The notes beneath the pieces were generated by a model. The model made no database searches. It saw nothing but the letters and a program-made list of their open reading frames with translations, and was not told where the DNA came from. Of a stretch of DNA of 64,000 nucleotides, positions 54,211 through 64,000 are shown in pieces. Where the stretch lies: NCBI GenBank assembly GCA_932294295.1, contig OW028574.1:13216215-13280214 (forward strand), in the 5' to 3' direction. The stretch's first letter is position 1, and each line of letters starts with the position of its first letter. The stretch comes from Alitta virens (taxonomy: Eukaryota > Annelida > Polychaeta > Phyllodocida > Nereididae). The position numbers and the translations under genes were made by a program.

Positions 54211-57200
54211 AAACCATTCAAATCAGAAGAACATTTGTTCCTGGGTCTATAAATCTCTTTGATATAATTTCATATAATTTATCACAATTTTCATTTCAAA
54301 ACTTAATTTTTAGGATGTTTAAATTGATCTACATGTGTCTTGAATTGTGGCTTATATTGAACATAATGGCTTCAATTTCCAATTCAGAGCATAATCATTG
54401 CAATTTTTGTTAGGGTTTTTTTTTTTTTTTTTGGCATTTATCTCATTTGATTTTGGCAACTGCACCTGAATAAAACAAAAAGGAAAACATTATTTTGGTA
54501 TCACATTTGAACACTTCTCAAAAACACAGTCTCTCCTTGTAACTGCATGCCATTGGTGATTAGTTCTGGCTCTCAAACCTCTCTGCTGTTATGCATTTGA
54601 CAGCCGTGATTTTCACAACCATCCTTCATTGTCCTGTGAGAAATGTGTTATCTGCTGAAAGCTCAGCTAATTGGTCATTGTCTTAAGGATGTGGAACCCA
54701 TGAAAATACCAAATGGAATTTAAATTGGTCTCGGAGAAAGAGTAAAAAGTTGAAAAGATCCAAGCAGCTTACTTGGTACTGTCCTGCTTGTAGCACTTGC
54801 AATCCTTACCATGATGTTCCTTTCATATGTAGCCAATATTTATATGTTATAACACCAAATGGCTCATAGGTGGCAAGCACGTCAGCGGCTTTTGGCCTTA
54901 GTGAATGTCTCCTATGACCATAATATAACCAGTTTTCCTTGATTATTTTTGTTTATGTAAATTGTAAGTTGATGGTCAATAAATACTTTCAGTCTGTCTG
55001 TCTGTCTTAAGTTCTTCAATTCTGTTGCAGTTTTTTTAATTGTTGAGAAAAGTTGCAATTGTTCAAGTTCTGTCAAAGAGTACTTCTATCGGACTTCCAA
55101 GTAAGAATGACTAGTAAGAAAAACGGTTCTATTAGGAATATTTCTAATACATAAATCTTGAAAAATCAGCAGTCTAATTAATAAAGCAGCACTGAAAGTC
55201 ATGAATAGACACATCACAAAAGCATCTATATTTGTTGTTTAAAAAATTGTAATGCACATGAGTCCTAATTGTTTCTAGTGCAATTACTATGTAGGGGCCA
55301 TTGTCATAGGGTTAGAATTACATGTGCACTAATAGGAAGTTTTCAAAACTTAAGAGACCCAGCATCGCCAGTATACTTGAGTCTTTGGAGTAGTAGAACA
55401 AAGATTCGTGGAGCTGAAAATTTATCCTCTTTGACATGTTTGAAGCCTGTGTAATTTTCAATATTCATTGATACAATATTCATGATGCAAAATATGAAGA
55501 AATATGAAACAAAACAGAGAAGGTGGCATTTGATAAATGCAAGGTACAATGTCAGTAAGTGCAATTATGTTGCTTGTCATCCCATATGTGGCACACCTAA
55601 TTGCTTACAAATTTTTCATGGAATATATGGCATTTTCCTGAATGATGAAATACTTGTGCCTCCTATTAATATTATCTAGAGGAAAACTTGAAGAACAAAA
55701 CCTGTAGTTTATGCAAACCACTTTTTAAAATTTCAAATCCCTATTTGCTGTTGCCTTATTATGTGTAGGTGAGATAACTCTTCATGAAGTATCAGACAAG
55801 TTTGTTATATTTTCATCACATGGCTGATTATCATTGATTATATGTCCATGGTAGACCAGGTTCCAGGGTCTATAACACATCAAAAAGAAAAAAAGTTAAG
55901 TACTCACGTCAAAAAATTTAAACACTAATACTATTTGAATACCATTTCCTGAAGGTAATAAAACACGAGATGTATGTCCCTATAGGCGATTACCTCAATT
56001 GTACCCCATTCGATTATTTTTTATTCATCCTGTCCTCACCTAAAGTATGATGAAATGCTGCCTCTTATTAATATTATCAAGAGGAACACTTGAAGAACTC
56101 TTATAGCAATCCTGACTTGAATGACCCCTTCAAGTTGGCGGTTAACACGTCGGATTTTTCAACCTATAGTGCAATCCAAAATAAACGTCCATCTGCTTTT
56201 TGGTCTTATTTTTAGGTAAATATCATGGGGAAGCACAAAATAAATATAAGTGTTTCCAGAAAGTCAAAGCCCCACTTTCTAACCCATTAAAACCCCTCTG
56301 TGTAAAAATTAACTTGAAGTTTCATATCTCTGCAATGATAACTTTTTTGTCATCATTATAGCCATTTTTCATCATTATAGCCATTTGTTATGGCATAAAA
56401 GAAGCAGCAGAAATAGCAATGGAGAATATAGCAAACTTCAAGAAAGTTCGGATATGTATTGTTCCGAACATTTCTGTTCATTTTGTGCCGCTCTATCCCA
56501 TTTGTGACAAGACGTCCGAAAAAAAGGTGGACATTTATTTTGAATCCTACTATAGCTCATACTATTATTATAGTTGCGAGTACAGAAACTGTGTTGAAAA
56601 ACAGTTGTAAAATATTGCATTGCCAAGAGTTTCATTTGATTTGATCTTTATTTCATTTTTTATGGATTACCAGACAACATAAAAATTGTGGTAAAGGTGA
56701 TGTTCCACCGATAATCTTGTTAGTAGTGTCAGTAGCTTGCAGTATAAATTATTTACCCTATCAATTTTCAGGTTGCTGAATACATTCAAAATTCGTGGTA
56801 GATACATACAATATTTTGTTAACTTTTTTTTTTTTTTTTTACATTATGTTTCAAATTTGAAAATAATTATTGTTCTGTAGTCATTATTGTATTTTTTAAC
56901 TAATTCAAAGATTTTGACATTCATATCTTCCGTAAATTGATTATTTCCATTTAACAACGCTGTACATTATGCACTCTTAGAAATTATTTTATGCTTCAAA
57001 CCAAGATAATTTTTGTTTTTAGACAATGATTATATCAGAAATAGATACAGATACTGAAGACTTTTATTCGGACGGAAATACAACACAAGTATGAATTATA
57101 GACAAAATATTTTTAATTTTTTTGTGAGATTGTACATGCTTTTGTGGTATTTTAAACATCTACACCATGGCTGGCATTTTTCTCTTGTCTCAGTTTATTT

Positions 57201-57990
57201 AACATCATGTGAACCACATCCAGGTATGATGTTGTTCATGGATCGACAGTATCTTCAGCAGCCGACATGCGGTTAACATATGTCGTTTTAGACTTTATTT
57301 CACTGAGAGAACTGGACATGAGCATTCTCTAAATCAATTAAAAAGTATTTTAACGGAGCAAATAAAAAGTTTTGCCATTTCTCTTAAAAACCATATTTCT
57401 CTCAGATGTAAAGCTGCTTTCTCAGCAGTTAATCTATATCATCCATCTATCATACATCTTTTAATGCAACTCGATTTGAACAAAGTTCAGGTTAAAGATA
57501 TTTTGTTTTTGAAAGAAAGCAATTTATTTCTCAAATAATGTTCATTTTGTGTGTGGAACATTATATAAATTGGTGAGCGAAAAGTAGACAATACTGGAGA
57601 GCATTAGGGACACATGATACTCTTCTGACTTAGTAAGTGAAATAAGTACTTGGTTCAATTTCACATCATGATTTGAATAACCAAAAACTTAGTTGAAATT
57701 ACTTCTTAAGTCTTGTAAAATGTTGTATTACATGAACACACTTAAGCTGATAAAGATAGTTCAGAAGCATGACACATAGTTAATTGATTTTTTATAGCAA
57801 TTCAAGAGGTTTTTATTTTAAGTTAATATATCAGGCGTTTATTCAACAGCATTTTCAGCTGATCTACATTAATCAGAATACACAACTAAAAATTTATTGA
57901 TATTCAACTTTTGGGCAAAACATTCTGCAAAATGTAAAAAGTTGAAATAATGGTAAGGCTATGTATTGAAAGTAGAACCGTTAACATGCA
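54211..57990. other. No gene recognised
   Basis: AT-rich sequence with poly-T tracts (54418-54433 and 56825-56842). A plausible retroelement 3' end lies at about 54990-55012 (CAATAAATACTTTCAGTCTG followed by TCTG repeats). Short frames at 55269-55679 and 56419-56644 lie on both strands and show no recognisable motif. Nothing supports an exon. Confidence 0.45.
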
Positions 57991-58019
57991 ACAGCAAAAA
58001 AATTGTAGATCGCCTGTGC

Positions 58020-58410
58020 TAGTGGTTCAAGGAGTAGCAAGGACGGGCACGGAAGACAACAGCCAATGGATGGACGTCCGACGAGCGTTTTACGAGCATG
58101 GCTACATATGGCCAAGGATGGCCACGGACGTACATAGAACATAAGTAGAGCGTACATGCAACGCTCGCTGAGTGAATCCCGAGTGAGTTACATATATAAA
58201 AAATACTTCACTCCTAGAACGTCCCTCAATTTTTAAACATGTTTAACATTTTTTGCCCTCTCCACATATGGTCACGGATGATTTAGCACTACCAGGACCA
58301 TTCTACAGATTAGCAAGAGTATCCTTGAAACGCTCTGTGGGTGAATAACGTATGGCCAATGATGAGCTAGAGTAAAAAAATATTTTCATACGTTGTCAGC
58401 AATAGGAGCA
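58020..58410 (-). mobile_element. Second, diverged copy of the ACGTACGT MITE, inverted and truncated
   Basis: ACTCCTAGAACGTCC, TTTTTGCCCTCTCCA, GTGGGTGAATAACGTATGG and AGAGTAAAAAAATATTTTCA match, in order, the reverse complement of 7420-7620 in the element at 7390-8127. GGATGGACGTCCGACGAGCG matches its right part (about 7977). The terminal inverted repeats and the 11-bp array are absent. The frame 57950-58144 is incidental. Confidence 0.75.
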
Positions 58411-59665
58411 TTGATCAGTCAAGCAGAGATCACATGGATATATTCTCCTGTACACACTTTGCATTTACATGTAACTGTTGTGCAGAGCCAATATGTCAGG
58501 CAGATGCCCAGGTCAGGAGAGCAAAGCTCAGGAGCCGCCCTTATCCTTTCTTAAGAGATTGCTGAGAAAAAGTATTCAACTTGGAGATTGCTGCATGGAC
58601 TTCGTCATCTAGTTCTCGCTTACTTGTATCCGATTATGACATAAACACCAATTACATTCTTAACAAAAGTAATGGATGTTTTGATTCTTAATGAGGTTTT
58701 TTCATAACTTCTCTAATATTGCATATTCTACCATGAGACAAACTTTTTAAGAATTACCTCTCATGATTATCACAGAGTTATTTTCACATTTGCTCCAGAT
58801 CGGTTAAATACTTTTGTGTTGACTCGTGTCCCTTTTTGATAGGTACATGCCAAACTTCAGGCAGCCATGCTTGTACATTATGCAAAGGAGACACCTATGT
58901 CAGTGACAGATCATACATGAATATGTTTCTGGTTTTGTATGAAAGATATCAGCCACGTCATTAAAAACCATGTCTTTACACACATGTCCATTTAAATGGC
59001 AGCTGTTATGCTTTGGCCAATCCTCCACACTCTTGCTGTATCCAGAAGAAGACACTACTATACAGTTCTGATTACACGCACTTCTTAATCTAGATTTAAT
59101 ACATCTGAATTTCACACTAATTTCTCAATAAAGGAATTTCTTGCCTGCAAAAGTGATTAGTACAAGGCTCTATTTCCTGTGACACATATAAGATCATCAG
59201 ACAGTATCGAGTGTTATGGTTTTTTGGTTTACTGTTCATAGAGAAGAAATGCAAACAGCTGTCAGACGAATGACGATAGGTCTGCTAGTCAGGATGAATA
59301 CAAGGACATCTATTTCACCACCAACTATGATAACTTACGTTTTTCTTGCTTTTCTGGCAGTGTGCACAAGGCAATAAACTTTTGATGCTGGTACTGTTGA
59401 AATTGAATTGACCGAAGGTCAGTACACACGGACATCAATAGGCCTATTAGGTGGTTGTCTTACAGATGATCACTTTCCAAACATGACAAAATTTGCAATA
59501 GCACTGTTTTACATTCGAGAAATACAACTTATTTGTCACAGCATTTGATGTTTGTTGTTGTTTCACATTTATTACATGCATCAAATAAATAATAAATAAA
59601 TGAATTATGATAATGTAAAGAATAATGATATTAGTTTTTCTTATTTGAATGCTGCTCTTTTTAAA
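58411..59665. other. No gene recognised
   Basis: Anonymous sequence. The minus frame 58900-59115 shows no motif. TAGGCCTA occurs at 59439. Confidence 0.4.
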
Positions 59666-60402
59666 ATGATGTCAATGTTTATCCCATGACTGAGCATGTT
59701 TTTTCCCTGATACTGGTGTTTTTCCCTGGGTGATATTGATATCAGAGGGATGATATCAAAGGCTTGGAGGGACGATACGCCTTTTCGAGGGACGATACGA
59801 GATTCAGCCAACCATGACAAGTACTGCAGGGAAAATACAGCTTTTTACATTTTTAACCAATGAGCAACCAATAAAAAAGGGATGATATTGATTTTCACCA
59901 ATCAGGAGCAATTTGAAGGACACACCTCCAAAACTGAACTGGCCAATGAAATGCTGTTGCTATCAGTTTGTCTTGTTCAAAACAATGACAAATTTGGGAT
60001 TTTAGTGCGTCATGAGCATCATCAGTTCAAATGGCATTTTCTACATAAATGAATTTAGCTTAGTTTATGGGCTCCTAAAAAGTATACATGTTATTTCTAT
60101 TTCATTAATCAAAAAATATAGAACATTTCTAATGCTTCAAATACCTTGTAGGCCTATGCAAGAGATCTTAAGACTACCATGTTGATGAAGTCATTGAAGA
60201 GCAAAGTCACCACTTCAGTCCTATGAATTGCCATATAAATAAAGAATGTGTTTTTGCTTGTTCCTCTTATCAGTAAAAAGTCTTCATACTTCCAAATTAT
60301 TCAAAAATGCCTTCAAAGGATATCCACAAGGCTTGAAAGTGCATAAAAATGTCATTTTGGCTCCGACAATGGCTTTGGTCTACTGGAATAGTGACGTTTT
60401 TG

Positions 60403-60422
60403 TGACGTCATCAATGACGTCA
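60403..60422. promoter_or_regulatory. Two adjacent CRE-type TGACGTCA sites
   Basis: Perfect palindromic TGACGTCA octamers at 60403-60410 and 60415-60422, preceded by GTGACGTT at 60391. Other perfect sites are at 30220 and 52467. They match the CREB/ATF consensus. Whether they are used is unknown, as no gene lies nearby. Confidence 0.45.
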
Positions 60423-60722
60423 TAGGCTGGCAGTGCTAAATTTAGCTTCAGCTGCATTGTAGATCTGAGTTTAAAGCTCAAGACACCCAAAACATCAGTT
60501 CTAGTTATTCAATATTACGAAATTGCAGGGGATAAATCTTGACATAGTAATTGATCATACTGTGAAATATCAAGCATGAGAAAAATTCATATAAGCCATG
60601 CTAACTTGTTGAATTGGAGGCATGTTAGCTACAGACTACTGTTATGATGAGTGTATGGTCAAGCTTTTTTTTATTTTAGCTATAAAAAAACAGTCATGGG
60701 ATAAAAAGGTTATTAGTGTCCA

Positions 60723-60832
60723 GAGGCTGTATCTCCCAGGTATCATCACCCTCGACCTGTGTCATCCCTCGACCCTACGAGTCTCGGGATGATACAGAGT
60801 CTAGGGTGATGATACCAGGGAGATACAGCCTC
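60723..60832. repeat. Long hairpin, ~45-bp arms
   Basis: GAGGCTGTATCTCCC...GGTATCATCACCCT pairs with AGGGTGATGATACC...GGGAGATACAGCCTC. Further inward, GTGTCATCCC pairs with GGGATGATAC. The loop is about 17 bases around 60778. Arms of this length and regularity make it the strongest hairpin in the right third of the window. Confidence 0.88.
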
Positions 60833-61179
60833 TTGCCATGTGATAACCTATAAGTAGGCCTATCAATGTATTACATATAATGGTATTGCATCTTCAGCAT
60901 TTGTTCAGGATCTTTCGTAGGCCTATTGCTGAGCCTGCTCTAGATTGCTTTATAAAAAGTATATTATAATACCCAAATTTTACTTCCTTGGATGTTACAG
61001 CTACTTTAAATCGAGGACCACATAAAATCACTTACTAAATTCAGTTAGACTTGTAGGCAGGAGTACAATTGTATAAAATGAAACAATGAAAAGTCCCCCG
61101 ATTTTTACATTTCTATCATATATCAGCTTCACTTTGTGCACCATTGAACATCTTTCATCACATTATGAAATTCCAAGAT

Positions 61180-61250
61180 ATGCTTAAAGAATTGATGCTT
61201 ACAGAATTGGTGCTCACATAATTGGTGCTTACATAATTGGTGCTGAACTC
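61180..61250 (+). repeat. Short tandem repeats AATTGGTGCTTAC
   Basis: Four imperfect ~16-bp units (AATTGATGCTTACAG, AATTGGTGCTCACAT, AATTGGTGCTTACAT, AATTGGTGCTGA). A similar small array (AACTTGACTAAAATAAACAT, three units) lies at 61598-61660. Confidence 0.8.
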
Positions 61251-63540
61251 TGTATGAACTGATTTACTTCCAAACTGACCACTAGTTAACTGATGATTTC
61301 AGATTCAGATTTTCAGATCTTTTATTTTTAACCAGAAACGTGTACATAGTTATATCTTAATAAACAGCAGAAGTATCAAAACAAGATAGCATCTGGTTTG
61401 GGAAATGCATGAGTTAAAAAAAAGTATATTCAAACGCATTACCCTATTAATCATTTACATAAATATTAAAAAAAACTAATAAATGGAAGATATAAACCAA
61501 TACAACCATTTATCATTTACCGAATTATGAATCAATTGGAACATATAAATTTGTAAGCTTTTATTGTACTGTTATGATGCACCTTCGCAGTCATAAACTT
61601 GACTAAAATAAACATAACTTGACTAAAATATACATAAATTGACTAAAAATAAACATAATCAAACACTTTGTTTGCCATCCTATTTTAAAAATAAGTACCA
61701 CAAATAGGTGGCTGCCGATATGATAACAGAGGCAACATACATAAGATGATAGAGGGCATTAATGCCTCAATGAATCTGCACCACATGGAGTTATCTGCTG
61801 AGAAAATTAATTGGGATGTCAGGACCGGAAGTCACCGCGCCCACATCCTCTTGCCGCCCTCAGTCAAATAGATACCTAGGCAGTCATGCATAATTCTAAT
61901 AAGTTTCTTCTGCCAACATATAAGCAGTCTGAAACAATTTTTACCCTTGGCGAAAATTTGCCGAAGATATGGTTGTTACTGCACACTTCGTTTTCAAAGC
62001 ATACACTGCCATGCAATAGTTTGGTAACACTCAATAATTTGATTGTGACTGAAATTGACTAATCCACGTGTTTAGCACAAACATTACTAACAGCATTATC
62101 ACAGTAACTGATTGCTGTTACTGTTTTGCTATTATTATCAAAATTTAGAAACTTGAATCCGTTTCCAAACTTTTATGCTGATTTAATTAGCTAAAGATTA
62201 TATTCTGGAATCCACATGCTCCTTCAAGATGATGTATTTGCAGTATTTACAAAGTAAGAATGTATGCCCTATCTGAGACCAAGTGCCGCATGAAGGTAAA
62301 TTTATCACATGTTCGGCAATGTCACACTAGTTTTTGCATGGAATGAAAATAATTTTTGTTGCGATATCTCATTTCTAAGAACGAAGTTTATTTTTTCATA
62401 TAATAAATGTTTGCTTGCAAGATTTGTTGAAATCCAGAAGTTTCTCTTTCCATAATGAGAGAACCCACAGATAAGAAAAAATACTGGTTACAAAAATGCA
62501 GAAATCATGCCGGGGAAGAGCATAAGAGGGAGGCATCACCCCTCTTATAATAAAAGAAAATAATACATATGTTGTTTTCTTTATCATGTGAAATTCAATG
62601 AAAAACGCTCAGAAAATTACCAGGTGTTCATGATAGTTGATTCGAAGAACTCAATCAAACAAAAGTAAACCAATTCAATGAGAAAATTAATAATTATAAA
62701 AAAAATAACACACGAATACACATGTAAAACAGTTTAAATCCGATTGAAATAACAACAGTAATTGTATTGTAATAATATAAATAATCTATGTGTTTGCATT
62801 TTTCAAACTTATTTGGTCAATATTGGCTGTTTTAGTTCTACATAAACATTGGCCAAGTAAATTGTTAATTTACCAATAAGTCTTCACTATATATTTCTTC
62901 TGCGCTAAGATATGAATATTCAATTTTTTTTGGTGGGAAGTCCTACGTTTAAGAAACAACAGTTCCTGAATGTTTCATGAATTATAATATACCATAGCAC
63001 GACAACAGCGCAACAGGTGGTTGAAGTTTGCATGAATCAAAACCATGCCTTCTATTTTATTCAATAGAACTCCCTTGTCTCATGAATATTGCACCTACCA
63101 AAATTGAGAATGCATGGGCCCTGCCAATGGGTCAAAAAGGACGCATTTTCAGCTGCGCACATCTTTGTTCTACCGCTCCCCCAGACTCATCAACCTGACC
63201 TTCGTCAGTGTCTATACTGACCTTGTTACGTGGCGCCTTCTTGTTTTAAAACAAAAGATCTTTTAAAAATTGGCTTATGAATGACTACATCAGTAGACAA
63301 AGTGTATAACAAATCTTAAGGAAATTTCAAACACATGTAGTGTCATATTTTTTTTAATTATTTTCAAAAGTATTGTCAATTACAATATACCCTGATGCAG
63401 CAGTCACTGAATTTCAGTAAATTGTAAAAATTGCTTAACTTTATCCTGTTTTGTCGACATTTCATCATTTAGAATAATCCACAATAACTGCCCCAATGAC
63501 ATATCCAAATTGTAAAAAGAAATTCTGCTGATGGAGAGTG
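61251..63540. other. No gene recognised
   Basis: AT-rich anonymous sequence. The minus frame 62396-62587 shows no motif. No repeats beyond the short tandem array are evident. Confidence 0.45.
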
Positions 63541-63554
63541 ACACTTGACAAAGA

Positions 63555-63890
63555 TACAATTTAATTCAATTTCAATTAAATTAAATCAAATTCAATTTCA
63601 TTAGGCTCATCAAACATTAGAAATGGAGCAACAGAATGCAACAAACATACAAATACACACACAAGAAAAGAAAAGTAAAAAGTTTCCAAATCTAGCTACT
63701 TACAATGTAATATAGCGAATAACATTGTGCATATAGCAAATAACATTATGCGTAAGAGAAATATCAAACATATATCCAGGATTCCAATGAACCAAACAGT
63801 AAAAAGTGTTCCTACATTTCTCTTATCACTGAAATCCTTTTTTGAATAGTAGATTGAAGACCACAGTTGAGGGTGCCATGAAATCAAACT
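63555..63890 (-). repeat. Possible LINE 3' end (minus strand)
   Basis: Read on the minus strand, a 63-codon frame (63696-63887) is followed by T/G-rich sequence (TGTGTGTATTTGTATGTTTG), then GAGCCTAATGAAATTGAATT and a degenerate ATTGAA-type tail. This arrangement is common at LINE 3' ends. No RT motif is present, so the call is tentative. Confidence 0.35.
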
Positions 63891-64000
63891 CTTCTTAAGT
63901 ACAGGAATTCATCGTTTGTTCCAATACAATGATATTCTGTTCAAAGGGGTTAGCACAAACAATAACAAAGGTTACATCCTTGCATTTCGAAAAATAAGAA

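Larger units (their letters stand above)
59678..60850. mobile_element. Foldback-type non-autonomous element
   Basis: TTTATCCCATGACTG at 59678-59692 is the inverted match of CAGTCATGGGATAAAAAG at 60691-60708. Inside the left end, GAGGGATGATATC and GAGGGACGATACG motifs recur (59755-59810). Beyond the right inner copy lies a long hairpin (60723-60832) built from related GGGATGATAC motifs. No gene is seen. Boundaries and target duplication are uncertain. The interior carries several CCAAT boxes and two TGACGTCA sites. Confidence 0.6.

Noticed and set aside
54211..63540. Host exons in the right third
   Set aside because: Open frames are short, overlap on both strands and show no known motif or splice-supported continuity.

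Overview
This 64 kb window looks like non-coding, repeat-dominated DNA from an animal, most likely a marine invertebrate. The base composition is AT-rich. There are no prokaryotic operons and no convincing host exon. The recognisable coding relics all belong to metazoan-type retroelements: two non-LTR (LINE) reverse transcriptases, a BEL/Pao LTR element, and a Ngaro-like tyrosine-recombinase retrotransposon. tRNA-derived SINEs and several non-autonomous DNA transposons are also present. A dispersed TAGGCCTA palindrome and the mix of elements fit an echinoderm or hemichordate-like genome, but that is a weak inference.

Layout. 1-8.4 kb: unique sequence carrying SINE copies, a broken 5'-truncated LINE on the minus strand (2745-4548) sitting between two pentanucleotide arrays, and a 738-bp inverted-repeat element full of ACGTACGT tandem repeats (7390-8127). 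8.5-54.2 kb: a tandem array of about six diverged units of roughly 5-6 kb each, once later insertions are removed. Each unit carries the same modules in the same order: a ~200-250 bp conserved core with a TATA-like and a TGACGT-type motif; a SINE-like head; several anonymous blocks; a relic LINE C-terminus; and further blocks. Units 2+3 and units 4+5 look like copies of a two-unit duplication. 54.2-64 kb: mostly unique AT-rich sequence, with a second copy of the ACGTACGT element (58.0 kb), a foldback-type element ending in a long hairpin (59.7-60.8 kb), and probable LINE 3' tails.

Insertions in the array. Unit 2 holds a 2.1-kb long-TIR element (13987-16107) and an internally deleted BEL/Pao relic (about 16.9-20.13 kb). 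Unit 3 holds a 196-bp insertion and a 508-bp MITE; both can be proved by comparison with empty sites in sister units. Between units 3 and 4 is a foreign segment (about 29.6-33.3 kb) with a decayed LINE. Unit 5 is split by a nested insertion (42946-50119): a DNA transposon with TGTCTCA-type ends that itself contains a Ngaro-like element (about 43.2-49.3 kb) bracketed by AAGAT microsatellites. The Ngaro-like element encodes an SGNH-hydrolase-like protein, a gag-like protein, RT-RNase H and a tyrosine recombinase, all damaged by stops or frameshifts.

Nothing here forms a working pathway. The most interesting signals are the tandem array with its unusually preserved core, the hydrolase-bearing Ngaro relic with an iterated palindromic motif between its first two genes, and the insertion record that the paralogous empty sites expose.
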